DNA from: Otatea glauca
Taxonomy: Eukaryota; Streptophyta; Magnoliopsida; Poales; Poaceae
Length of the DNA stretch: 64,000 nucleotides
Assembly: GCA_036346275.1 (NCBI GenBank)
Contig: CM070713.1
Span: 59,701,567-59,765,566, forward strand
Direction: 5' to 3'
The translations under genes and the position numbers were made by a program. Below, piece by piece: positions 45,193-56,498 of this stretch. The first letter of the stretch is position 1; the number at the start of each line of letters is the position of its first letter. The notes under the pieces are model-generated. The model saw nothing but the letters and a program-made list of their open reading frames with translations. It was not told where the DNA came from and searched no databases.

Positions 45193-45648
45193 TCTATATA
45201 TATATGTGTACGCACACGGCATTGCCCCTTAAGGCACTCTCAATACTTAGTTACTATAACTTGATACTAGAGGAGAGAGAATGCTTTGAGGGATCTTAGA
45301 AACAAGCTCTCCAATAGCTTGCTACAAAAACTTGTTACCAGAAGGCCGCACATTGAATTAAATAGTAGCATAATGAACTAAATAGTAACAAGCTCACCAA
45401 TGAATGATGTGGTAGGGAGAGAATAGGCCCATAAAAATATTAACAAGTCCTCCAATGCACCATTTTGTCAACACTAATTTCTTAGCCCTCTAAAAAAGTT
45501 CACTATTTGCGTGAGTAACAACCACATTCTCTTCGGAAAGCTGATGTGGCATAGGTATAGTAACAAGTAGAAGAGATAACCCGCTTCCTTTCTGGAAAGG
45601 GACTCAGTTTTTTTGTAGGGGGACAAAGTGGGTTGGCCAAATGAACGA
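45193..45648. other. Spacer, possible undefined MITE
   Basis: The text from 45228 (CTTAAGGCACTCTCAATACT) to about 45570 has the AG/CT-balanced, short-word style of grass MITEs, but no terminal pair could be fixed. Confidence 0.3.
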
Positions 45649-46057
45649 TGGGTCTAAGAATCTTTTTAAATAATCTAAATTTTAAATAATTTTATAGAAA
45701 TAGTACACAAAAAAATATAGAAATATACGTCTGTAACCGTTTCAATTGGTGACGCCATTCCACATGACGACACAGACTCTTTCGCCGATTGAACTAGCGA
45801 TAGAGACTCTGTGGCCAATGGAAATGGCGACAGACATCATCTTTCATCATTTCAATTGGTGATAGAGTTAACCAATTATCAATTGAAATAGCGATAGAGA
45901 CCCTGTTATCTCTGTCGCTATTTCAAATGGCGACAGAAGGCTGCCTTTAAATTAGATGCAGTCGGTTGTCGAACCGATAGAGAGAGAAAGAGAAGAGAGC
46001 AGAGAGAAGAAAAGGAGAAGAGATGAGATGAAGATAAGAGAAGAAGAGAGAGGGGAG

Positions 46058-46470
46058 GGAAGGAAAAGAAGAGGAAAGGGGGAAGAAGAAGAAGGGGATC
46101 AATTTTTTAAGTGAGTTTTTATAGCTTTTTAGAGTATATTTTAAAACCATGGTAGATTAGCAAACAAAACAATTATATATGTAGTTGTGTAGATATATAG
46201 TTGTATAGATATGTAGATGTATTATGTTGTATAAATGTAGTACTACAGATAGGGGTGAGAAATGTAGTGAGAAGAAGAAGAAGAAGAAGAAGAGAAGGGG
46301 ATCAATTTTTTAAGTGAGTTTTTATAGTCTTTTAGAGTATATTTTAAAACCATGGTAGATTAGCAAACAAAACAATTAGATCTGTAGTTGTGTAGATATA
46401 TAGTTGTATAGATATGTAGATGTATTATGTTGTAGAAATGTAGTACTACAGATAGGGGTGAGAAATATAG
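46058..46470 (+). repeat. 203-bp direct duplication within the MULE
   Basis: GGGGATCAATTTTTTAAGTG recurs at offset 203 bp, and the copies stay similar through ACCATGGTAGATTAGCAAAC to ACTACAGATAGGGGTGAGAA. Both copies begin with (GAA)n runs. Confidence 0.85.
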
Positions 46471-46498
46471 TACTGTAGATATATAGATGTATCCACAC

Positions 46499-49289
46499 TG
46501 TCAAGTTCAGGATGTCTGACTACGCAGCGATGCTTCGAAAGCATAAGTCGACTGCCATGAAGAAGGGATTTCTCTTGCAAGGATGCACCCATGCCACAGG
46601 AGTTTCCACGCCCAAACTATGATTGTGGTACTTCGGCGTGGATAATACAATCTATCGGACCCCGAAAAAATACTTCCAAAATCCTGTGTATTTTGTACTA
46701 GTCCAGAAAAAAGCAAATACACACAGTAAAGGTGATAACACAACATATCCATCGCATTTTATTAATAATCAGGGTTTACATAAAAGGTGGCACGCAGGCC
46801 GAATAATAAAGCAGCGGAAATAGTAGTAAAGCCCAATAGATTTACCACAGGAAATCGATTGGGAAGCGGCCTAGTCCATGTGGTCCTCACTATCGAAGAA
46901 CTCCTCCTCTAAATCAATAGAATAAGCAAGGGTGAGTACAAAAGTACTCAGCATGTCATACAGTAAATACAATATTAATGTCAAGGATAGCAAGTTTTCT
47001 AATATTGTAAGTATTTTACCTAGACATATTTTTAAGAAAGATGTTCTTTTTAACAAATTTTAGCACAGGAATCTCACCTGGTGTTAACCCAACTTTTTCC
47101 ATTCAATGAAATCACTCCATCTGAAACCATCTTTTTAAAGTCATTTTCGTAAATATTAAAATCTAATCCGTGAAAGGCTTGCTCGGCATGCCCATGACCG
47201 CGGGTGCGACTAATCGATTAGTTTTACACTCTGCAGAGGTTGTACAATTTTACCCACAAGACATGATTATCTCATTTTGCCCAAATACACACTTCCTTTG
47301 GTGTGTTGGTAGAGAAAATCATGACAAGCCCCCAATAAAGCTATATCCACGTAGTCATGCCCGCTAAGGTTTAACCGCTCGTAGAGTTAAACCGCCCAGT
47401 CCAGAAGCCCTCTCTTGCGCTGAGTTGCAGCCTTACACCCACCCCACTTTCAATCTAATGGCATAACTGTTCATAGCATGTTGCAATACGGATAGCAAGG
47501 TCTGTCCCATTCCAGACTTGTGGTAGTACGGTATGGTTTTACATTCAGCGTAACACAGAACGGTCCTTAATCGACTAGGCGAGCTTTCCACAACTCTCGT
47601 GCCTCACGCACCCACCTGTCAACCATTCTCGCCCAGTCTAAACAATATTTTTAATTTTTAACTTGATGCCACAAGTAACATAGAATTTCACATAAAATGA
47701 TAAAGCCTTTAAATAGAACTTTATTTAGCTTAAATTTCCAAAAAGTCCTGATCTCAGTTCAAAGCATGTCTAAGCATATTTCTAATCATTTCAATATTTG
47801 TATATATGTCTTAGGGTTACAACGGAATAAGGTATTCAAATTTCTAAAGTGATCTTAATCAATTCGGAGATTATCTATTTTTATTAAAACTAGGACTGAA
47901 ATTATGTTGTTAAAATTATGCATGCAATAATTTAAAATTAAAATATAGTTTAAAAATTAGGATCAACATATCCAAGGATATGTAACTTGACTTGGTCGTA
48001 GAGTAGCTGCTTGGAATCGTCGGCTGCGAACTCCTCCAACTCTTCGAAATATATACGCAATAAATAAATAAATTTCAATAAATTCGAATAAAATACAAAA
48101 CTAGTATAAAAGGGAAATTTAGAATTGTAGATGAATTTAAAAAGAAAAACGGAGCCAAACAGAGTTCGAACGGGTAAAAACGGGCACCCGGAAGTTGAAA
48201 ACAAAAAAGAAAAGAAAAAGGATTTTTCTGAATTTTGGATTTATTTTTCTAAAGGAAAATCCGAATTATTGTGCATGCTGACGTCAGCTGAAGAAATTCA
48301 GAAATTTGATTTATTTTTAAAAGAACCTATTTATGACGCAATGATGACGTCATAAATATATTTATTTTTTTCGAAAAGAATAAAAAAATTATATATGACT
48401 TGTGGGCCCGGGGGAGGTGTGGACTGGGTCCACGAGCCGGCCCGGGTGCACCGTGCACCCGGCGCACGGCTGGGACGCGCCCAGGCCGGCTCGGGCTGAA
48501 GCGGCCAGTGCGCCTGGGGGCAGCGCCGACGCGGCGGGCCCAGCAGGGGGCACGGCGGCGGTGCACACAGGGGGCGCAGCGGCGCTGCGGCGGCAAATGG
48601 CTGGGAAAATGGGCGGCGGCCGGTGATTACAAACCTTGCAAAATCCTTTTTGGGCGGCGGCCGGTGATTACAAATGGATGCGAAATAGCTCTTGGGAGGT
48701 GGCAAAATGGATTGCTCGTGTTGAGAGGCACCCGTTGCTCCCATTTATAGGGCGAGAGGAGGACCGGATGGGCGGGATTTGGTGCGAATGTCATGGCGGC
48801 CGGAAAAGGAAGAACGCAAGTTTTGCTCGGATTTTGGGAGAAGTAAGGCCATGAATGGCAAGAGGAGGTGCAGGGGAATTGATTGAAGAATTTTTGGAAT
48901 GATTGGGCGAGAAAATGGTAGAGATTTCAAGCTCAAATTTCAGCATCAATGGAGGAAAGAGGTGAGCGTTCACTGGATTAAACTGAGTTTGAAGAAAGGT
49001 ATGACAACCGGTCCCACCTGTCAGTCGGATTTATTTTGAGCTGAGAGCAAAACGGGTTTGGTAAAAATAGTAAAAAGGCTCTAACAATCCTGAAAAACTT
49101 CTTAGAAATACTTTGGAATATTTGGAACTTAATAAAATTATCTTAGGAATTTTTCAGGTTTTAAATTTTCTGTATAAATTCTTTTTGTAAAACTGAAAAT
49201 TGCAAAATGGCTTTTTAAAAATCAGTAAAATTCTAAATAAATTTAAAATAAAATAAAATAAATGGAGATGCAATTTTTAAGATGTTACA
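46499..49289 (-). mobile_element. Gypsy solo LTR nested in the MULE
   Basis: On its own strand it starts TGTAACATCTTAAAAATTG (49289) and ends CCTGAACTTGACA (46499), TG to CA. It shares with the other Gypsy LTRs the TGCTGAGTACTTTTGTACTC hairpin (near 46930-46955), CTAATCGATTAG (47212-47223) and TTACACTCTGCAGAGGT (47223-47240). The GC-rich part around 48400-48620 resembles an LTR promoter/leader. Flanking pentamers (CACAC, CAATC) do not match, so the target duplication is unproven. Confidence 0.7.
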
Positions 49290-49537
49290 CAATCCATAAA
49301 TCTAGACACCGTCGGCCGAGCTTTCTACACATGCATAGACTATCACGTAAGTTCATGTCACGTATGTATATTTCCCATTTCATGTAGTGTTTTTTTCTAC
49401 CGTTAATCTTATCCATGCATATTCCTAGGAAACGGAGTAGTTCTATTTTTCCAATGGAACGATGGGTTGGATAAGTACGAAAGGGCATTCATTGAGCGAA
49501 AATATTTAGCCGCACTAGCCTAAAGCGTCTAAGGTCT

Positions 49538-50053
49538 TCACCCATTAGAAACATTCGCCTCAGAGAGGGGAAGACAAAGGAAAGGCATCGGTGCTCCATA
49601 GTGAATTGGTGTGGTTCTGGAAGTCTTGCAATTAGTTTTTGGCAAAGCAAAAGAAGCAGATGGTCCACGATGCCGTGGCAATAGCCCAAGACACGTCAAA
49701 GGTACTGGACCCAAAAGACCAATATTAGGTGGATGTGTATGGGAGTAATTGGAAGAAAAACTAAGGCCTACAGTTGCTGGAAATCCAAGGGAAAGGGGCT
49801 GATGGACCTTGATGCCACAGCTGAAGGTGAGGACAACCCTAATGTGGAGCCAGAACAACAGCTTTGGATTGATGTGTACAGGGGTGATTGGAAGAAATCC
49901 AAGGCCACCACCCGTGCGAAATCCAAGGAAATGCGTCGATGGATCCTGACGTATAGGATCTATGACCGTAAGTCGGACTTCTTTTCCACCCATTTTCCCA
50001 AGTATTTTGGTTTCCAAAAGGCGTACATGTATATTAACTGTAGTTTGTGTTGA
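49538..50053 (+). pseudogene. Decayed coding-like segment in the MULE, unrecognised
   Basis: Plus-strand fragments AKQKKQMVHDAVAIAQDTSK, VDVYGSNWKKN and, 129 bp later, IDVYRGDWKKSKATTRAKSK and RIYDRKSDFFSTHFPKYFGF suggest an ancient coding region with an internal duplication (VDVYGSNWKK/IDVYRGDWKK). I do not recognise the family. It could be the remains of a transposase accessory gene or a captured host gene. An open frame on the opposite strand appears to be its shadow. Confidence 0.35.
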
Positions 50054-50582
50054 TAGTTCATGCTTATCGCCATTTGTACCGTAGGAGTAGTAGTGTGAAC
50101 ATATGCACCAAAATCAACTCTATGTGGCATGTAATTCGCACATTTCTTACGGATACAACGAACTCTTCAGTTACAGACAAAAGGGGCGGATTGTGTAATC
50201 CTTCCCTAAAAGAAAATATTACTTTACTTTAGCACATGGCTTATTTCAGTGTTTTTTTTCTACCACGATATGGGCTAATTTGTAATATTTTTCTCTAAAC
50301 AAATCAAACAAGTTTCTATCGCCATTTCGACTAGCAATAGAACGCGACAGTAGCTCTGTCGCCAGTCCAATTGGCGATAGCACCATGTCACTAATTTAAA
50401 TGGCGACAGAGATCCTCTCTAGACACCACATCAGTATTTCGCCAGTTCGATTAGCGACATCGACAAAGGCTTTGTCACCAATTAAAACGGTTATATATAT
50501 GTATATTTTTATAATTTTTAAGTGTATTGTTTTGTGTAAAATTAGTTAAAATTTGGATTATTTAAAAAAATTGTGGGTCTAA

Positions 50583-53415
50583 AGTCGCAAACTAAAGCAT
50601 CAGATATTTACAGCGGCACCACATGTGGGTGACACAAACTATTGGATCCTACCTCACGGTCACTGTTTGCGTGCCCCTATTGGGAGAGTCCTTCCGGCAT
50701 AAATAAATTGTTCAAGGTTCTATTTACAGTATTCTTGGAAAAGGCACACTTAAAAATATCATTAAAAATTAGGAATTATTAATTAGAGAATTTCACGTGC
50801 AGTACGTATATGTGTTCGCGTATACTTTTAGCAGTCACGACTTTTGGCGCAAAGTACGTACAGAGATTCTAGAATAGCAGTCACTTAACCTTTCAATTGG
50901 AGCACGATGTGAGGCTTGGAATTCTTTTTAGGTGAGGGGCCTTCACATTTACAAAGACCGAGCCAATGACTGATTAGTGATTGCCATCTGCCTGCGAGCC
51001 TTTTGGAACTGATCGAGAACATAAAGCCTTTAAATATGGCGACGTACGTACATTGACTCTGGCCTTTGTCGAGAGCAGCATGCAAGAGAAGCCAGCTTGG
51101 CGACGTACGGACATGGTCTCTGGCCTTTATCGAGAGCAGAATGCAGTAGAAGCTAGCTCCTGTTCGCACTCGCTGTCTCCGACAGCAATCTTGAGCTTGC
51201 GATCTCAATTCTGACCAATTAAGATTACGAGGTCGGGAAAAGTTGGGATAACATTGGCGACCACTAGGAGTTCGTCATAACGAGTTTGCTTATGACAGAT
51301 GAATCAGGCTAACTGCTAGCCTGCTTTGCAGAAACTGCGAGAGGATGATGTATGCGCCCTAGTCCATGCACAGAGACACTGATTAGTTCCCAACCAAAAA
51401 GTGGTTTTGCTTTATACTAGTCCATTTCTCGTGTCGTCTGTGTCTTCGTGGCAATTGTTGTAGATGATTTTTATATTGATGACGATGCATGCCCCCATAT
51501 ATATACAAGATGGTGTTTATGAGGTGTTCATGGGAGCATGCATGAATTTTCTTAAATGTAGTAATATTTCGAGCTGTTTCTCTCGTTTACATGCCTTCTC
51601 TTCAGCATGAATGAGTAAATTAATATTCACATTCATATTCTTTTTTTTCCTCCTAATACATTTATACCAGGGATATCGATCATGAGCGTTTCGATCCCTT
51701 CAGTATTCTGTCTTATCACCTCCTTACGGTATATATACTTAGTCAAAATACATGAAACGATTTGGAGTATCATTTTATTCTAAGCGTGGCCCCTTTTATA
51801 TCTAAGATTTAATGTGAATAAACTTGCATGTACTCCCTTGATAATGTTTCGTTTTTAGATGTACATGATAATGTTTCCGATTATCTGATAATGTCCATGA
51901 ATGGTATATATCAGGAAGCAATTTGATCTCATTTCGAATCGAGAGCATAGTACTATTATCCAAAAATTATAAGATATAATAGGGGGCCTCACTTGATGAC
52001 GCCCTCTAAATAATTTTTTTTCATGCATGGATCGGCCTGCAGGAGGGCAAGTTCTAACCAAGATGATACCCGTATTGTTCCAAACACGCGCTGCACTCGT
52101 TGACTTTATTTGATGAACGCCCGTTGGTTGCTTTTCTTTTTAGTGTATATATGATCCTGACATGATGGAGATATGCCTGGAAAAAAATCAGCCATCGACA
52201 CGGACAAGAGATTTGAAATCAACACTCAACAGAGACTTGTAAGCAATGTGATTGATAGGCAATCCGGGCTGAGGTTCCTGCAGGCAAGCTACCACCGGTA
52301 GCATCGTGGCCGGCGATCAGAGGGGCCGAGTGAATAGGAGCCGAAAACTTTCTCCGGTCCCTAAGTATTCCACGAAGGCTCTTTCACTCTAATACGTATG
52401 AGAAACTATAAAGATCAGAGTCTAAACACATACAGCAAAAACACCTCCAAAAACTAATCAAAACAGGCTAGGGGCGGTCTGACCTCTGCTCCTGAACAAG
52501 AAAACAGCAAGAAAAAAACTTGCACAGCTTTCACACCGTAGCTCTAAACGACTTGAAACGTGAACCAAAGAAAGATCAAAGCATAAGAAACTTAGAACAC
52601 CAAGAGATCTTCTCGTGGCGATCAGAGTTACCATTGTTAGTCTATACACCTCGTTATTTTCTCTGGAACTGCTACTGCATGCTCTGAACTTGTGAATCTT
52701 TGCATGTGGAAAGAGGTGAATCCAAATTTTCCATGCAATTTTTCAATATTTTTATTGATTTATTTTCAATGTATCTCTTAAGAGCATGCACAATAGATTA
52801 TCTCTAAACTCTCACATCATCTAGAGGCAACCATTTATCTCAGTCACAACTTTCCCACCAGCTTCCCTCGCTATTCTCTCTCTCTCTCCTGCATATTGGG
52901 TTACGTGCCCGCGTTGTCTCTTGAGGAAGAGATAGCATCTCTATTAGGACACTCCCAATGGCGACATTGCAAAGCAATGTCTATGAAATTCCACATCAAT
53001 TAGAAATAGTATTAGGCATATCCTTTTCAATTCATAATGTCTATTGACGGCCCTAAACAATAAATATGAACTCTTTCTCTCCCACACATACGAGTTGGAG
53101 GTGGGTAGGTTTAGGGTTTGTTTGAGAGAGTCGTAACTTTTCTGAAAAAGCTGTTTCTTGATTTTCTAAACTAAAAAGTGGATGTGGCTTTTTATAAGAA
53201 ACTATTTAATAAATATTCAATTTTTCACAGCAATAAACTGCAAAAGCAGGTCTAGCCTAGATTTCAGTCTTTGGTTTTTGCTAGTTATATATGGTTTCTA
53301 GCTTATATCAAAAACTACTTAAAATCTGAGTTGTTTGAGGGGTTTATTGGCTTTTTGGAAACTGAAGCTGGCTTAAAGCCCCCCAAAAAGGCCTTAATGC
53401 TACAGACACTACTCC
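50583..53415. other. Intergenic DNA, no gene recognised
   Basis: Contains the 61-bp tandem duplication at 51038-51159. Around 52780-53400 the style suggests MITE debris (GAGCATGCACAATAG, ACACTCCCAATGGC), but no paired ends could be defined. Confidence 0.4.
51038..51159 (+). repeat. 61-bp tandem duplication
   Basis: Units beginning GGCGACGTACG(T/G)ACAT start at 51038 and 51099 and share TCTGGCCTTT(G/A)TCGAGAGCA further along. Two diverged copies. Confidence 0.85.
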
Positions 53416-53418
53416 CTA

Positions 53419-55094
53419 CACTACTACAGAAAGGCTTATATTAGACGCCTCATCACATACGGTTCCTCAAAATCGTCCGTGACGATTAACATCACAGACG
53501 GTTTTATATTGAAACCGTCAGTGACATCATCACATATGGTTTTATAAAAAAACCGTCTGTGATAAATCTCCGACGGTTTTATAATAAAATCGTCTGGAAT
53601 ACTATGTTTATCATTGACGGTTTTTGTATAAAACCGTCTATGACATCTCTCAGCGATATATAATACAGAGGCCCAAGCCACTTGGTGCATTTTAGGGTTT
53701 CAGGATCTATTTTTCATTTAGTTGCGGTTATGCGGCTGTGAAGCGATTTGGTAAAAGAAGACCGTTGATTTTGAAGGGTGATTGAGGATCCATTTGATTT
53801 TGGTGATCTAAGGTTAGTAATGATGTCTAATTGCAGTATTTTCAAGATCTAGCTTGGTAACGAGAGAATTTGATGATTTTGTAGATCTAGCTTGTAGATT
53901 CATGTGTTCTTTTCTATATAAGGGTAGTAATGGGTTTTAATTGCATTATATTCATGATCTAGCTTGGTAAGAAGAGAATTTGAAGAGAGATTGTATATAG
54001 ATGTAGCTTATAGATCCATATATTGTTCTTTTCTAAATTTAAGCAGGTTAGTATATAATTTCTTGGATTCTAATTAATTGCTTTATATTCAAGATATTAC
54101 TTAGAAGAGATATTTGAAGATTGTTTAGATCTAGCTAGCTTGAAGATCCATGTGTGATCTTGTTGATCTAAGGTTTAGTAATGGGTAATTACATTATATT
54201 CAAGGTCTAGCTTGGTAAGGAGAGAATTTGAAGATTGTTTAGATCTAACTTGTAGGTCCATGCATGTGCAAGTTCTTTGTGATCAAAGGTTAGTAATTGG
54301 TTAAATCTAACTGCATTATTATATATAAGATCTAGGTAGCTAGTTTGATGAAGAGAGAATTAATTTAAAGATTGTGTTTAGATATCTAGCTTGTAGATCC
54401 ATTTGTTTGTTTTGTTCGAAGGTAGTAATTGATTATAATTTAGCAATATGTGCATATGGATACCTAGTGTACTTTAATATTTAACACTAAATGCTATATG
54501 CTTGGTTTAAATAGACCGAAGCTGGATGTACACTAAGAACCGTGTGAGTGCCGAGTACATTAATGGCGTCTCCGCTTTTAGAAGAGCTGCAGAAGAGGAT
54601 ATGTTTAATAAGGGGGTTAATTGTCAAACTTGTGCTGTGGATTTGTGAATTGTAGTTATGCATTCAATTAATTGGTTAATGGTATTGAGTTTCATTTAGT
54701 TAATATATCTGAGTTCATTTCTGAAAGAGATGTGCCGTGCAATATTAATCTATACGTAATCTGCTTCGCGCTGTGATGTAATCTGAGTTGATTGATGAAA
54801 TGGATGTAATACCTGTAACCTGAAATGGTTGTGATGTTTGTAATGTGAGTTTAGTTATTATGTAATCTGCTTTTTCCAGAGGGCATGGCTAGCATTTCCT
54901 GAGGCTAGCCAATAAATAGAAAAATAGTTGTCTGTTGGAAGTCTTATCACATACGGTTTTTACTTTGAAACCGTCTGTGATATCTTCTATCACAGATATG
55001 CCGTAACATCACTGATACATGGTTACAGACGATTCGGAAAACCGTCTGTGATAACGGTTCCGAACCGTCTATGATAAGCCTTTTTATAGTAGTG
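53419..55094 (+). mobile_element. Deletion-derivative CACTA of the 21016-35462 family
   Basis: Termini CACTACTACAGAAAGG and, minus strand, CACTACTATAAAAAGGC; host triplet CTA perfectly duplicated (53416-53418, 55095-55097). Subterminal ATCACAGACGGTTTT words, the leader wording around AGGGTTTC..AAGAAGACCGTTGAT, and the right-end GAGGCTAGCCAATAAA are shared with the large CACTA. It is 1676 bp and keeps only a short coding remnant. Confidence 0.93.
54514..54648 (+). pseudogene. Transpos_assoc exon of tnp2 retained in the small CACTA
   Basis: Forty-four codons: DRSWMYTKNRVSAEYINGV, then SAFRRAAEEDMF, ending CAVDL-stop. This matches the N-terminal DRSWMY..EY..GV..F signature of the Transpos_assoc domain that begins plant tnp2 proteins. 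It is preceded by TTTAAATAG, a plausible acceptor. After MFNKGVN the sequence joins element 3' non-coding DNA (CTTGTGCTGTGGATTTGTGA), the deletion junction. Confidence 0.8.
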
Positions 55095-55222
55095 CTAATG
55101 ATTGGATTTTATACTAAGCAATATCTCATGTAAGACACAACTTATCTCACTGTTCTTTAATTACCCCTTCTACCCCGACTAGTTTGCATCCTACGTGGCA
55201 TCCTATAGACATTACTGGCATT

Positions 55223-55478
55223 CTCCCTCCGGTTCACAAAAACTTGTTGGTTTGGGATACGAGCCGTCAAACTTTCGAAACTTTGGCTATCGATATCTTT
55301 TTAAATATTTAGATTGGATGCATGAAAATCATATGTAGATTCGTCTCGAAACGTACTTTTATAGTATTATAATTTTATTAGATTTTTTTAAATATATTAC
55401 AATAGAAATTAGTTGTCAAATTTGAGTTTTGAGGGTCGTATTGATGTTAAAAACGATAACTATTTGTGACGAAGGGAA
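55223..55478. mobile_element. Stowaway-like MITE
   Basis: Left CTCCCTCCGGTTCACAAA and right, minus strand, TTCCCTTCGTCACAAA, enclosing about 256 AT-rich bp with GTTGGTTTGGGATACGAGCC. CTCCCTCCG is the classic Stowaway start. The right flank is TA; the left TA is mutated to TT. Confidence 0.6.
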
Positions 55479-56498
55479 TAGTATCGCTGAGAGTGCCCTA
55501 AACCTTATCTTCTTTCCACCTTAGATTCTGGGTGATGTAGTAAATAAGCGACTACCAATGTTACAGCTATTGTACATGCCTAGTTCCTTTTAGTGATGTT
55601 TTTCTTTATTATAAGAAAGATGCTCAAGCACACGTCACCGCATACACACGCTAGAAAAACGAAGGCCGAAGATAAATTCATGAACTCACAAAATTAGTTG
55701 CTTTCAGTGAAGTTTTGTGCATTAATTTTGCTTGATCTCGTGTGATATTTATTGTCGGTGAGATTTGATCCGGCGACTTCTCGCTGCTAGCCCGTAAGTA
55801 CTATGAGCTAGCTAGCAATTCAAACTGTTCTTTTAAAAAAGAAACTGACATTCTGGATCAACATGACATGGTGGGCTGGTACAATGAACTCAAAGAATCC
55901 AGAACCCTCCATGACACCTCAGCGATCAATCACCAGCGATTTTGCCCCCTTTGAACAGTACATTAATTAAGAGCCACACATTCAGCAGTGCAATAAAAGG
56001 GTCAATTCAGGAGACCAAATAATGTCCCAAATGACAGTCTTATCCAAGACTGATGGAAGAAGACCAGCCCTTTCTCCTGACTTCGCTAGCTAGGGATGTA
56101 TGGATTAGCTATACTTAGCTAGATAGATAAGGCATCATTTCATCAAGCAGCCAAGTAGCCAACCAGCTGCCATCCGCACATAGGCATCAGACACAGCCAT
56201 CTCCGGACTGTTAGAATTAATCTTTGCGTAGTAAACGGAATTATTTCCAAATAGAATTAGTTTTCCACTAGGTTAGTTAGTACTAGCTGTTACTATAAAA
56301 ATAAGGCACTGGTTGCTTACAAGCTATAAAAAATGAGAGTAAAAAAATACAAAAGATACTAGTTGTGTTGAACTATAAATATTTTTTCTTTTTATATGCT
56401 ATTGTATGTTCGTGTGCATGTATGTATTAAAGATTAAGAACTATAACTAACACGGACCGGGTGCAACTCCTCCCTGCGCCCCCACGATCGCTTGCTGG
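55479..56498. other. Intergenic DNA, no gene recognised
   Basis: Short GC-rich text at 56455-56498 looks like the left part of the GC-rich fragment that continues after the hAT copy at 57935. Confidence 0.4.

Larger units (their letters stand above)
45658..50573. mobile_element. Mutator-like element (MULE) with nested Gypsy LTR
   Basis: Terminal inverted repeats of about 100 bp: GAATCTTTTTAAATAATCTA at the left and, minus strand, CAATTTTTTTAAATAATCCA at the right. The host nonamer TGGGTCTAA is perfectly duplicated (45649-45657 and 50574-50582), the hallmark of MULEs. Inside the TIRs, words such as GGCGACAGAG and GCGATAGAGAC alternate in both orientations. Removing the 2.8-kb LTR leaves about 2.1 kb. 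No intact transposase was found. Confidence 0.9.

Noticed and set aside
49538..50017. 159-codon minus-strand frame in the MULE
   Set aside because: It lies opposite coding-like plus-strand text and has no recognisable domain; most likely antisense shadow.
52780..53400. Possible Harbinger or hAT MITEs (ACACTCCCAATGGC, and GGGTTTGTTTGAGAG with AAAGCCCCCCAAAAAGGCC)
   Set aside because: Wording is MITE-like, but terminal pairs and target duplications could not be matched.
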